64,000 nt of DNA from Streptomyces monomycini (GTDB lineage: Bacteria > Actinomycetota > Actinomycetes > Streptomycetales > Streptomycetaceae). The position numbers were made by a program, and so were the translations under genes. The stretch is taken from contig NZ_JAFIQY010000031.1 of NCBI RefSeq assembly GCF_022271435.1, positions 1-64,000 of the forward strand. The letters are read 5' to 3'. Shown here piece after piece: positions 24,316 through 32,337 of the stretch. How positions within the stretch are numbered: position 1 is the first letter of the stretch; every line of letters starts with the position of its first letter. A model generated the notes under the pieces. That model was not told the DNA's origin. It saw only the letters and a list, made by a program, of their open reading frames with translations, and did not search any database.

Positions 24316-25422
24316 TCACGGGTGCGGGCGGAAGTCGGACGAGGTGCCGCCGCCGCGTTCCCAGCCGGCCACGGCCAGGGCGCGGAACGCGGCGTACTCG
24401 GCGGCGGGGCTGCTGCCGTACGACCACGGGACGGCGCCGACATGGCCGTCGACCAGACGCAGCTGCTCCACGGCCTCCGCGTAGCGCTCGGCGTGCACGA
24501 GGAACCAGATGAGCAGGTGCCGGACGTGCGGGGCCATGGGGTGGTCCGCCGGGGCCTCGCGCAGGGCGAAGTGCGCGCCCTCGATCGCGCGTTCGACGAC
24601 GGCGCTCTGGAAGAGGCTGCTGACCATGTTGGCCTCGGGCAGGTGGTCGTAGACGGCGAAGAGCGGGAGGGCCGGGAGCAGGCTCTTGGCGGGGGCGGCC
24701 GAGGCGGCGCTCTCGGTGAACGCGGCGGCCTCCTCCTTGGAGCCGTGCCACTTCTGGGACCAGTAGGGCAGGGCCGCGAGGTGCGCGCCCATGTGGTGCG
24801 GGGCGCGCTGGGCGACCTTCGACCACAGGGCGTCGTAGTCCGCGCGGCGGTCGCCGAGGCCGCGGGCGACGGCCAGCTCGGTGATGTACGGGACGGGGCT
24901 GCCGGGGGCCAGCAGGGCCGCCTCGTGGCAGACCGTCCGGGCCTCCTCCAGGATCATGCGGAAGTCCTGCGAGGCGGGGTCGCGCAGCGCCTGGATCACG
25001 AGGAACTGGGCGTGGGTCTGGGCGCCGCCCGGGTCCTTGGGCGCCTCGGAGCGCCACGTACGCAGCCAGATGCCGCCCTGTCCGGGCCGCTCCGCCAGCT
25101 CGAACGCCGCGGCCCCGGCGAGCGTCTGCACCCGCTGCCAGCGGCGCTCCCAGTCCTCGCCGGTGGCGCTCAGCAGCTGTGCGGCCGGGCGCCAGTCGTG
25201 CGTGCGCCGGATCTCGTCGAGGGTGTCCTCCAGCTCCTGGTCGGGGCCGGGCAGCCGAACGTCGAGCTCCTGGGCCGGGACGAATCCGTAGCCGGCCATG
25301 GGGTCGGCGGCCAGCGTCAGCCCCTGCTGGGCCTGCTGCGTGGCCTGGCGGCGCCGCAGCCAGGGCAGCAGGACGAGCCCGCCGAGCGCGGCAGCGGCGA
25401 AGAGAACCAGCAGAACGTCCAT
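24316..25422 (-). CDS. Membrane-anchored helical-repeat protein of unknown function
   Basis: The 368-residue protein has one N-terminal membrane helix (VLLVLFAAAALGGLVLLPWL) and a basic stop-transfer (RRRQA). A long helical cytosolic region resembles TPR-like repeats (for example TRRADYDALWSKVAQRAPHHMGAHLAALPYW-type units and YAEAVEQLRLVDGHVGAVPW). I do not recognise a named family. Genes of this kind lie between msrA and metB in other Streptomyces (from memory). The promoter is shared with the divergent metB. The ribosome site is poor. Confidence 0.72.
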   Translation of the reverse strand: MDVLLVLFAAAALGGLVLLPWLRRRQATQQAQQGLTLAADPMAGYGFVPAQELDVRLPGPDQELEDTLDEIRRTHDWRPAAQLLSATGEDWERRWQRVQTLAGAAAFELAERPGQGGIWLRTWRSEAPKDPGGAQTHAQFLVIQALRDPASQDFRMILEEARTVCHEAALLAPGSPVPYITELAVARGLGDRRADYDALWSKVAQRAPHHMGAHLAALPYWSQKWHGSKEEAAAFTESAASAAPAKSLLPALPLFAVYDHLPEANMVSSLFQSAVVERAIEGAHFALREAPADHPMAPHVRHLLIWFLVHAERYAEAVEQLRLVDGHVGAVPWSYGSSPAAEYAAFRALAVAGWERGGGTSSDFRPHP

Positions 25423-25560
25423 GTGGTCAGTCTCGGATTCCGGTCTTGGGATGCGGGTGGGGGAGGGGAGAGGAGAGGGAGAGGGTGGATGTGGCGTGGT
25501 GGTGCGGCAGGGGTGGAGCGCGAATGTGTCTTGTATGTATCCACTATCCAGCGAAGCAGA

Positions 25561-25597
25561 AAGTTCCGAAAAGTTCGCGGGTGTGGACGACTACCCT
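25561..25597 (+). promoter_or_regulatory. Direct repeat and -10 element upstream of metB
   Basis: AAGTTC occurs at 25561-25566 and 25571-25576, exactly one helical turn apart. TACCCT (25592-25597) fits the -10 consensus and ends 8 nt before the metB ATG, so the mRNA is probably leaderless. The direct repeat lies where an activator, or a repressor bound near -35, would sit. Confidence 0.4.
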
Positions 25598-25605
25598 CGG
25601 CAGAC

Positions 25606-26766
25606 ATGAGCGATCAGCGCGAGGAGCGCCCCCAGAATTTCGAGACCCTTGCCATTCACGCAGGTCAGGAGCCCGATGAGGCGACCGGCGCGGTGGTACC
25701 GCCCATCTACCAGGTGTCCACCTACAAGCAGGACGGCGTGGGCGGGCTGCGTGGCGGCTACGAGTACAGCCGCAGCGCGAACCCGACCCGTACCGCCCTG
25801 GAGGAGAACCTGGCCGCCCTCGACGGCGGCCGCCGCGGTCTGGCCTTCGCCTCCGGGCTCGCGGCCGAGGACTGCCTGCTGCGTACCCTCCTGGTCCCCG
25901 GCGACCACGTCGTGATCCCCAATGACGCGTACGGCGGCACGTTCCGCCTCATTTCGAAGGTCGTCGAGCGGTGGGGTGTGGAGTGGTCGGTCGCCGACAC
26001 CTCCGACCCGCAGGCCGTACGGGACGCGCTGCGCCCCCGTACCAAGGCGATCTGGGTGGAGACGCCCAGCAACCCGCTCCTCGGCATCACGGACATCGCC
26101 GCGCTCGCGGCCGTGGCGCGCGACGCCGGGGTCCGCCTGGTCGTGGACAACACCTTCGCCAGTCCTTACCTCCAGCAGCCGCTGGCCCTCGGCGCGGACG
26201 TGGTGGTCTACTCCACGACCAAGTACATGGGCGGTCACTCGGACGTGGTCGGCGGCGCGCTCGTCGTCAACGACGCCGAGCTGGGCGAGGAGCTGGCCTA
26301 CCACCAGAACGCGATGGGCGCGGTCGCCGGTCCGTTCGACGCGTGGCTGGTGATGCGCGGGCTGAAGACGCTGGCCGTACGGATGGACCGGCACAGCGCC
26401 AACGCGGCCCGGATCGCCGAGCTGCTCGCCGCGCACGACAAGGTGTCGCAGGTCTGCTACCCGGGCCTGAAGGACCACCCCGGCCACGAGATCGCCGCCA
26501 AGCAGATGCGTTCCTTCGGCGGCATGGTGTCGTTCCGTGTGGCGGACGGCGAGCAGGCCGCGGTGGAGGTCTGCAACCGCGCCAAGCTGTTCACGCTGGG
26601 CGAGTCGCTGGGCGGCGTGGAGTCGCTGATCGAGCACCCGGGCCGGATGACGCACGCCTCGACGGCGGGCTCGCTGCTGGAGGTCCCGAACGACCTCGTA
26701 CGGCTCTCGGTCGGCATCGAGTCGATCGACGACCTGGTCGCGGACCTCACGCAGGCGCTGGGCTAG
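25606..26766 (+). CDS. metB: Cystathionine gamma-synthase
   Basis: The 386-residue protein is a Cys/Met metabolism PLP enzyme. It shows YEYSRSANPTRTALEENLAALDGG, the cofactor lysine in YSTTKYMGGH (K206), and FTLGESLGGVESLIEHP near the C-terminus. It condenses O-succinyl- or O-acetylhomoserine with cysteine to cystathionine; related gamma-lyases look similar, so direction is inferred from general annotation of this locus. The ATG at 25606 lies 8 nt after a -10 element without a ribosome site. A hairpin follows the stop. Confidence 0.92.
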   Translation: MSDQREERPQNFETLAIHAGQEPDEATGAVVPPIYQVSTYKQDGVGGLRGGYEYSRSANPTRTALEENLAALDGGRRGLAFASGLAAEDCLLRTLLVPGDHVVIPNDAYGGTFRLISKVVERWGVEWSVADTSDPQAVRDALRPRTKAIWVETPSNPLLGITDIAALAAVARDAGVRLVVDNTFASPYLQQPLALGADVVVYSTTKYMGGHSDVVGGALVVNDAELGEELAYHQNAMGAVAGPFDAWLVMRGLKTLAVRMDRHSANAARIAELLAAHDKVSQVCYPGLKDHPGHEIAAKQMRSFGGMVSFRVADGEQAAVEVCNRAKLFTLGESLGGVESLIEHPGRMTHASTAGSLLEVPNDLVRLSVGIESIDDLVADLTQALG

Positions 26767-26772
26767 GAAGCA

Positions 26773-26791
26773 TCCGGGCCCTGGGCCCGGA
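26773..26791 (+). terminator. Hairpin just after metB
   Basis: TCCGGGCCC and GGGCCCGGA flank a single T and start 7 nt after the metB stop. The real loop would be 3-5 nt, leaving about a 7-bp stem. It is a plausible short terminator. Confidence 0.5.
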
Positions 26792-26888
26792 AGCGCTCGG
26801 GCGCCGGGCCGGGAGACGGTCCCCGGCGCTGGGCTCGAGGGGTGCTTCAGGCGCTGGGACAGCGGCGCCCGGAGTCCCCCGGCCCTGC

Positions 26889-27140
26889 TCACCACCCTTC
26901 CAGCGGAGGGGTGGTGTGCGCCGGCGGCGGCAGCCACGGCTGGTCCACGGCCGCCCAGGCCAGGAGTGCCGCCACGGCCGCCACGGCCAGCAGCCACAGC
27001 AGTCGGCGCGCCAGCCGCCGGTGGACCAGCAGCCGCCGGCCGCGCGCGGCGGCGCGCAGCGCCAGGTCGGGCGGGACCGGCGGGTGCGGCCCGTCCAGCA
27101 TCCGCCGTACCTCGGTCTCCTTGCGGTCCGGAAGGCTCAT
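26889..27140 (-). CDS. Small membrane protein, possible anti-sigma partner
   Basis: The 83-residue protein has a short cytosolic N-terminus (MSLPDRKETEVRRMLDGPHPPVPPDLALRAAARG) and basic residues. One membrane helix (LLWLLAVAAVAALLAWAAV) and a small outer tail follow. Its ATG overlaps the TGA of the sigma-like gene (ATGA), so the two are translationally coupled. The layout, a short cytosolic segment plus one helix next to a sigma factor gene, suggests an anti-sigma or sigma-associated protein. No ZAS/HxxxCxxC zinc motif is present. Confidence 0.7.
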   Translation of the reverse strand: MSLPDRKETEVRRMLDGPHPPVPPDLALRAAARGRRLLVHRRLARRLLWLLAVAAVAALLAWAAVDQPWLPPPAHTTPPLEGW

Positions 27141-27853
27141 GGCGTGGCCGCTTCCGGGCGCGGGGCCGGTGGTGGCAGTGGATCCGGTGCGGTGGGTGCT
27201 GGTGGTGCGGTCGGTGAGCTTGGTGTGGTTGACGCGGCTGGCGTGGTTGGTAGGTCCGGTGGGTCCGGTGGGGCTGGCGCGTCGGGTGTGTCCGGTACGC
27301 CGAAAGGTTCCGCTGCCGGCGCTCCGACCTGTACCGGCGGCCCCGCGTACCCGGCGGGAGGGTCGCTGCGCATGCGCCCCACGGCCCGCAGGCACAGTGT
27401 GTGGACGCGTTCGGCGGGCAGGCCCAGCTGCGCGGCGGTCTGCTCCTCGGCGACGCCCTCGTAGAGACGCAGTACGAGTACCAGCCGCTCCTGGGGCGGC
27501 AGCCGCCCCAGGAGGCCGCCGGGCGGCGGTCGCCTGCCGTGTCCCAGGGCGCGGGGGAGCCGTTCCCGCCAGGCGGAGTGCGCGAAGTGGGCGGCCATCT
27601 CCTGGCGCGCGCGGTCGTACGGGTCCTCGCCGCGCAGCCGGTCCCAGGCGGCGTACGTACGGGCCAGCGCCAGAGTGAGCAGGTGTTCGGCGGCGGGCGC
27701 GGGACGGTCCTCCGGCTCCGCGGTCAGGAGTGTGGCGGCGTGCAGCAGACGGCCGGCCGCGCCCGCGACGAACGCCTCGAACTCCCGGGCACGACGGCGT
27801 TCCTGGGCTGCTCGCCGCTCTCGCACAGCTCCATGGCACGGCAGGCCCGGCAC
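27137..27853 (-). CDS. ECF-like sigma factor with proline-rich tail
   Basis: The 238-residue protein has a region-2-like N-terminal part (REFEAFVAGAAGRLLHAATLL... LALARTYAAWDRLRGEDPYDRARQEMAAHF). Region 4 is clear (LPPQERLVLVLRLYEGVAEEQTAAQLGLPAERVHTLCLRAVGRMRSD). The last ~70 residues are a Pro/Ala/Thr-rich, probably disordered tail. It resembles SigE70-type or ECF sigma factors of actinobacteria, though region 2 is divergent. It is coupled to the small membrane protein gene. The start is uncertain: GTG 27853 or the GTG at 27826. Confidence 0.72.
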   Translation of the reverse strand: MPGLPCHGAVRERRAAQERRRAREFEAFVAGAAGRLLHAATLLTAEPEDRPAPAAEHLLTLALARTYAAWDRLRGEDPYDRARQEMAAHFAHSAWRERLPRALGHGRRPPPGGLLGRLPPQERLVLVLRLYEGVAEEQTAAQLGLPAERVHTLCLRAVGRMRSDPPAGYAGPPVQVGAPAAEPFGVPDTPDAPAPPDPPDLPTTPAASTTPSSPTAPPAPTAPDPLPPPAPRPEAATP

Positions 27854-28036
27854 GCGGTCAAGAGGCGGCAGGGAAAAACCGGGGGCGCGCAGGGCCGGCC
27901 GCGTTCGTTCCCCTCGCTCTCCCTGCTGCGCGGCGGCCGGACCGCCGGCCGCTGAGGAACGGACGGACCGGGATCCGGCTGCGGAGGGACCGACGGTCCG
28001 GGGCGCGTTCGCCGAGGGACCGACGGAGCAGCATCC

Positions 28037-28081
28037 GGCCGCCGGGGAACGGGCCGCCGGGGAACGGGCCGCCGGGGAACC
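28037..28081. repeat. 15-bp tandem repeat
   Basis: GGCCGCCGGGGAACG occurs three times in tandem (28037-28051, 28052-28066 and 28067-28081, the last with one change). It lies in the gap between the MarR and sigma-like genes, within a wider decayed repeat region (27960-28100). It would encode PGNGP repeats on one strand, but no gene crosses it. Confidence 0.75.
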
Positions 28082-28102
28082 GGCGGGCCAGGACCCGACC
28101 GC

Positions 28103-28603
28103 TCAGGAGCTCGACGTCACCGGCGGCAGCGTCGCGGTGACCGTGGACAGGGAGGTGTTGAAGCGCGTCAGCAGGCTGCAGAACGAGTCCCGCTCCTCCT
28201 CCGTCCACTCCTCGGTGACCAGCGCCATCAGGGCGCGGCGGGAGGCCCGTACCTCTTCCAGCCGGGACCGGCCGCGCTCGGAGAGCTGGAGTACGACCGC
28301 ACGGCCGTCCTCGGGGTGTGAGGCGCGGTTGACCAGGCCGGAGTCGACCAGTGGGGCGACCTGCCGGGTGACGGTCGAGGAGTCGATGCCCATGCCGGCG
28401 GCCAGCGCCTTGACACCCATCGGGCCCTCTCTGTCCAGCCGGTTGAGGAGCAGATAGGCGGCACGGTCCATGGAATTGCGTGCCTGGCCGACGCCGCCGA
28501 GCCGGCTCTGTTCGGCGCGGCGGGCGAAAACGGCGACTTGGTGTTGCAGCGCGTCGAGAAGAGCGGGGTCGGTGTGGGTCGTCATGTCCGAAGAGGTGGG
28601 CAT
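28103..28603 (-). CDS. MarR-family transcriptional regulator
   Basis: The 166-residue protein has the MarR winged helix (MDRAAYLLLNRLDREGPMGVKALAAGMGIDSSTVTRQVAPLVDSGLVNRASHPEDGRAVVLQLSERG). Helical dimerisation segments flank it. MarR proteins sense phenolic or similar ligands and usually repress adjacent genes. It is divergent from ilvA by about 155 nt, and that shared region is its likely site of action. The ATG at 28603 is used; a second ATG six codons in is possible. Confidence 0.87.
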   Translation of the reverse strand: MPTSSDMTTHTDPALLDALQHQVAVFARRAEQSRLGGVGQARNSMDRAAYLLLNRLDREGPMGVKALAAGMGIDSSTVTRQVAPLVDSGLVNRASHPEDGRAVVLQLSERGRSRLEEVRASRRALMALVTEEWTEEERDSFCSLLTRFNTSLSTVTATLPPVTSSS

Positions 28604-28759
28604 GGCCGGGAGCTCGCTTCATGGGATGCGTACGGATTGGGGGACAGAGTACGCGGCCCCGGCGCGGACCGTACCGGCGCTGTCCAAAGACGTGCCTCGG
28701 CGGCGCCGGTCCGGCGGCCCCGGGCCCCCGCGGCGGACCGAACTGTAAGACTGGGCTTC

Positions 28760-30166
28760 ATGGCCGATCACACGCCGCACGAGCACACTTCCGCCCCCGG
28801 TTCCTCTTCGGGTTCCGCTTCCGCTTCTGCCGCCGGTCAGCGACCCGGTCCGGCATCGGTCCCGGCACGTGCGGAGGTGCCCGGTACCGGTGCGCAACCG
28901 GCGTCGAATTCCGGTTCCGCCTCCGTTTCCGGGCCGGGCGCGGGCCCGGCGGCCGCCGCCTCCGCCGGGCTCGGCGTCGAGGACGTACGGGAGGCGCAGA
29001 AGATACTGTCCGGCGTCTCGCGGTCCACCGCCTTGGAGGGGAGCCGGCACCTGTCCGGTTTGGTGGGGGCGCCGGTGCATCTGAAGTGCGAGAACCTGCA
29101 ACGCACCGGCTCCTTCAAGATACGTGGCGCGTACGTGCGGATCGCGGCGCTCTCCCCTCAGGAGCGGGCGGCCGGCGTGGTCGCCGCCAGCGCCGGGAAC
29201 CACGCGCAGGGCGTGGCGCTGGCGGCCTCGCTGCTCGGGGTGCGCTCGACGGTGTTCATGCCGGTCGGCGCGCCGCTGCCGAAGGTCGCCGCGACCCGTG
29301 AGTACGGCGCCGAGGTGCGGCTGCACGGCCAGGTCGTGGACGAGACGCTGGCCGCCGCCCAGGAGTATGCCGAGGCGACGGGCGCGGTCTTCATCCACCC
29401 CTTCGACCACCGGGACATCATCGCGGGCCAGGGCACGGTCGGCCTGGAGATCCTCGAACAGTGCCCGGAGGTGCGCACCATCGTCGTGGGCATCGGCGGC
29501 GGCGGGCTCGTCGCGGGCATCGCCCTGGCGGTCAAGGCGCTGCGGCCGGACGTGCGGATCGTCGGGGTGCAGGCGGCGGGCGCGGCCGCCTATCCGCCCT
29601 CACTGGCGGCCGGGCGGCCGGTCTCGATCGAGGCGCCGGTGACGATGGCGGACGGCATCAAGGTGGGGCGCCCGGGCGACGTGCCGTTCAAAATCGTCGG
29701 CGATCTCGTCGACGAGGTCCGTACCGTGTCCGAGGACGAGCTCTCCAGCGCTCTGCTGCTCTGCCTGGAGCGGGCCAAGCTGGTCGTGGAGCCGGCGGGG
29801 GCGAGTCCGGTGGCCGCGCTGCTGTCGCGGCCCGAGTCCTTCGAGGGGCCGGTGGTCGCGGTGCTGTCCGGAGGCAACGTCGATCCGCTGCTGATGCAGC
29901 GCATCCTGCGGCACGGCATGGCCGCCGCGGGGCGCTACCTGTCGCTGCGCCTGCGGCTGACGGACCGGCCGGGGGCGCTCGCGACGCTGCTCTCGGTGCT
30001 GTCGGAGGTCGACGCGAACGTCCTGGACGTGAGCCATGTGCGGACCGATCCGCGGCTCGGGCTCACGGAAGCGGAGGTGGAGCTGCATCTGGAGACCAAG
30101 GGCCCGGAGCACTGCACGGAGGTCAGCTCGGCCCTGCGGGCGGCGGGTTACACCGTCATGAGCTGA
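28760..30166 (+). CDS. ilvA: Threonine ammonia-lyase (threonine dehydratase)
   Basis: The 468-residue protein is a fold-type II PLP enzyme with a C-terminal ACT domain. The cofactor lysine is in RTGSFKIRGAY (K120). SAGNHAQGVAL binds the substrate and IGGGGLVAGIA binds phosphate. The ACT domain (YLSLRLRLTDRPGALATLLSVLSEVDANVLDV) suggests amino-acid feedback control. It deaminates threonine to 2-oxobutanoate for isoleucine synthesis or catabolism. It carries a Ser/Ala/Gly/Pro-rich N-terminal extension of about 70 residues that typical members lack; no in-frame internal start with a ribosome site was found. It is divergent from a MarR gene. Confidence 0.93.
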   Translation: MADHTPHEHTSAPGSSSGSASASAAGQRPGPASVPARAEVPGTGAQPASNSGSASVSGPGAGPAAAASAGLGVEDVREAQKILSGVSRSTALEGSRHLSGLVGAPVHLKCENLQRTGSFKIRGAYVRIAALSPQERAAGVVAASAGNHAQGVALAASLLGVRSTVFMPVGAPLPKVAATREYGAEVRLHGQVVDETLAAAQEYAEATGAVFIHPFDHRDIIAGQGTVGLEILEQCPEVRTIVVGIGGGGLVAGIALAVKALRPDVRIVGVQAAGAAAYPPSLAAGRPVSIEAPVTMADGIKVGRPGDVPFKIVGDLVDEVRTVSEDELSSALLLCLERAKLVVEPAGASPVAALLSRPESFEGPVVAVLSGGNVDPLLMQRILRHGMAAAGRYLSLRLRLTDRPGALATLLSVLSEVDANVLDVSHVRTDPRLGLTEAEVELHLETKGPEHCTEVSSALRAAGYTVMS

Positions 30167-30177
30167 GGTGCGCCGCG

Positions 30178-30202
30178 GCGCACGGCCGGGCCGGCCGTGC
30201 GC
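30178..30202 (+). terminator. 10-bp hairpin after ilvA
   Basis: GCGCACGGCC (30178-30187) and GGCCGTGCGC (30193-30202) flank a 5-nt loop, starting 12 nt after the ilvA stop. It is a GC-rich stem without a U-run. Confidence 0.65.
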
Positions 30203-30221
30203 CCACGGACGCCGTCTGACG

Positions 30222-30235
30222 TATATCGCGATGTA
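30222..30235. promoter_or_regulatory. Dyad around ATCGCGAT upstream of the ABC exporter genes
   Basis: TATATCGCGATGTA is a 14-bp near-palindrome around the perfect core ATCGCGAT. A direct copy of TATCGCGA starts 10 bp on (30234-30241). It lies about 145 nt before the transporter ATG. Motifs like this often bind PadR or TetR regulators of exporters, but no such gene is adjacent. Confidence 0.45.
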
Positions 30236-30380
30236 TCGCGAGCGCGGTATGGTCCGGGTCGCGGGGGCGCTGGGCCGTGTTTCAGGGCACCCTCGGTGCC
30301 GGGTATATGACCGTAGAGCGGCTCATATCCGGTGAAAGTAACTTCTTCCCGGAGTCAACCCATACCTTGGGAGAACCCAC

Positions 30381-31442
30381 ATGCCAGGCGCCATTTACGC
30401 CGAGGGTCTGGTGAAGACCTTCGGCAAGGTGAGGGCTCTGGACGGCGTCGACCTCGACGTCCCCGAAGGAACCGTCCTCGGACTGCTCGGCCCGAACGGT
30501 GCGGGCAAGACCACCGCCGTACGAGTCCTGACCACCCTGCTCCAGCCGGACCGCGGCACCGCGGTCGTCGCCGGCGTCGACGTGCTCAAGCACCCCGACG
30601 AAGTACGCCGCTCGATCGGTCTGTCCGGCCAGTTCGCCGCCGTCGACGAGTACCTGACGGGCCGCGAGAACCTGACCATGGTCGGCCGGCTCTACCAGAT
30701 GAGCGGGCGCGCGGCGAAGGCCCGGGCCACCGAGCTGCTGGAACGTTTTCACCTCACCGACGCCGGCGACCGGCCGGCCAAGACCTACTCCGGCGGCATG
30801 CGGCGCCGGCTCGACCTGGCGGCCGCGCTGGTCGTCAGCCCGCCCGTGATGTTCATGGACGAGCCCACCACCGGCCTGGACCCGCGCAACCGCCAGCAGC
30901 TGTGGGAAGTCATCGAGGAACTGGTCGCCGGCGGCACGACGCTGCTCCTCACCACCCAGTACCTGGAAGAGGCCGACCGCTTGGCGCACGACATCTGCGT
31001 GGTCGACCACGGCCGGGTCATCGCCCGCGGCACCTCCGACGAGCTCAAGGCGCGTACGGGCGGTGAGCGGGTGGAGGTCGTCGTGCACGCCGCCGAACAC
31101 ATCGGCACCACCGACGAGGTGCTGCGCGGCTTCGGCAAGGGCGCGAGCAAGATCGAGCGGCACACCCGCAAGATCACGGTGCCGGTGTCGGGCGGCGCCA
31201 AGCTGCTCGCCGAGATCATCCGCGAACTCGACGTACGCGGCGTCGAGATCGACGACATAGGGCTGCGCCGGCCGACCCTGGACGACGTGTTCATCTCGCT
31301 GACCGGCCACGCCGCGGAGGCCGCGGAGGGCAACGGCGAGGACGGGGACGGCGAAGGCGGGGCCGGCGAAGGCGGGGGCCCCGCGGCCGGTGACGCGCCC
31401 GCCGGGCGGCGGTCCGCCGCCGGAAAGGAGCAGACGTCATGA
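30381..31442 (+). CDS. ABC exporter ATP-binding subunit (DrrA family)
   Basis: The 353-residue protein has Walker A (GPNGAGKTT), Q-loop (GLSGQFAAVDEYLTGRENL), signature (YSGGMRRRLDLAAALV), Walker B (VMFMDEPTTGLD) and an H-loop replaced by Gln (LLLTTQYLEEAD). LTTQYLEEAD and the C-terminal DrrA-type domain are typical of daunorubicin-resistance ATPases. The last ~45 residues are an acidic Gly-rich linker. It powers export through the permease encoded next, whose ATG overlaps its TGA. The ribosome site GGGAG lies 7 nt before the ATG. The substrate is unknown. Confidence 0.93.
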   Translation: MPGAIYAEGLVKTFGKVRALDGVDLDVPEGTVLGLLGPNGAGKTTAVRVLTTLLQPDRGTAVVAGVDVLKHPDEVRRSIGLSGQFAAVDEYLTGRENLTMVGRLYQMSGRAAKARATELLERFHLTDAGDRPAKTYSGGMRRRLDLAAALVVSPPVMFMDEPTTGLDPRNRQQLWEVIEELVAGGTTLLLTTQYLEEADRLAHDICVVDHGRVIARGTSDELKARTGGERVEVVVHAAEHIGTTDEVLRGFGKGASKIERHTRKITVPVSGGAKLLAEIIRELDVRGVEIDDIGLRRPTLDDVFISLTGHAAEAAEGNGEDGDGEGGAGEGGGPAAGDAPAGRRSAAGKEQTS

Positions 31443-32239
31443 GCAGCGCGACCGACTCCCTGATCCTCGCCCGGCGGAACCTGATCCGCATGAAGCGGAT
31501 TCCCGAGGTGGTGCTGTTCGGCCTCATCCAGCCGATCATGTTCGTGGTCCTGTTCACGTACGTGTTCGGCGGCTCGATCCAGGTCGGCGGCTCGGTCTCG
31601 CAGCAGACCTACCGCGAGTTCCTGATGGCGGGCATCTTCGCGCAGACCGTCACCTTCGCCACCGCCGGGGCGGGCGCGGGCATCGCCGACGACATGCACA
31701 AGGGCCTGGTCGACCGGTTCCGCTCGCTGCCCATGGCGCGTGGCGCCGTCCTCACCGGCCGGACGCTCGCCGACCTGGTGCAGACCGCGCTGACGACGGT
31801 CGTGCTCGCCCTCGTCGCGCTCCTCATCGGCTGGCGTACGCACACGAACATCGGCAGCGTCCTCGCGGGCTTCGCCCTGCTGCTCCTGCTCGGTTACGCG
31901 TTCTCCTGGATCGGCGCGCTGATCGGCCTGTCCGTACGGACGCCGGAGGCCGCCACCTCGGGCGGGCTGATCTGGCTGTTCCCGCTGACGTTCATCTCCA
32001 ACGCCTTCGTGGACTCCAACAAGCTGCCGACGGTCTTCCGGCACATCGCGGAGTGGAACCCGTTCAGCACCACGGTCCAGGCCGCCCGTGAGCTGTTCGG
32101 CAACCTGCCGCCCGGCTTCAAGACCCCGGACGCCTGGCCCATGCAGCACCCGGTCATCGCCTCGGTGCTGTGGTCGGCGCTGATCCTCGTCTTCTTCCGT
32201 ACGCTCGCGGTCCGCAAGTACCGCAAGGCGGCCGGCTGA
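31439..32239 (+). CDS. ABC-2 type exporter permease (DrrB family)
   Basis: The 266-residue protein has six hydrophobic segments and the ABC-2 layout. It begins with an ARRNLIRMKRIPEVVLFGLIQPIMFVVLFTYVFGGSI segment and contains MAGIFAQTVTFA and a C-terminal helix. It also has the family block NKLPTVFRHIAEWNPFSTTV near the last loop. It forms the membrane pore with the ATPase encoded just before it, and the start and stop codons overlap (ATGA). This is a two-gene DrrAB-like exporter of a lipophilic compound; no resistance or biosynthesis genes are adjacent. Confidence 0.92.
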   Translation: MSSATDSLILARRNLIRMKRIPEVVLFGLIQPIMFVVLFTYVFGGSIQVGGSVSQQTYREFLMAGIFAQTVTFATAGAGAGIADDMHKGLVDRFRSLPMARGAVLTGRTLADLVQTALTTVVLALVALLIGWRTHTNIGSVLAGFALLLLLGYAFSWIGALIGLSVRTPEAATSGGLIWLFPLTFISNAFVDSNKLPTVFRHIAEWNPFSTTVQAARELFGNLPPGFKTPDAWPMQHPVIASVLWSALILVFFRTLAVRKYRKAAG

Positions 32240-32270
32240 CCGGAGGCCGGACGGGCCGCACACGGACGCG

Positions 32271-32303
32271 ACCGGCCCGGAGCCGCTGGGGCTCCGGGCC
32301 GGT
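32271..32303. terminator. Bidirectional terminator between exporter and greA
   Basis: ACCGGCCCGGAGCC (32271-32284) and its exact complement (32290-32303) flank a 5-nt loop. The 14-bp stem lies between the convergent permease and greA genes and can serve both. Confidence 0.82.
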
Positions 32304-32337
32304 CGTCGTCAGGCCACGGGCGGACGCCGCCCGACGG

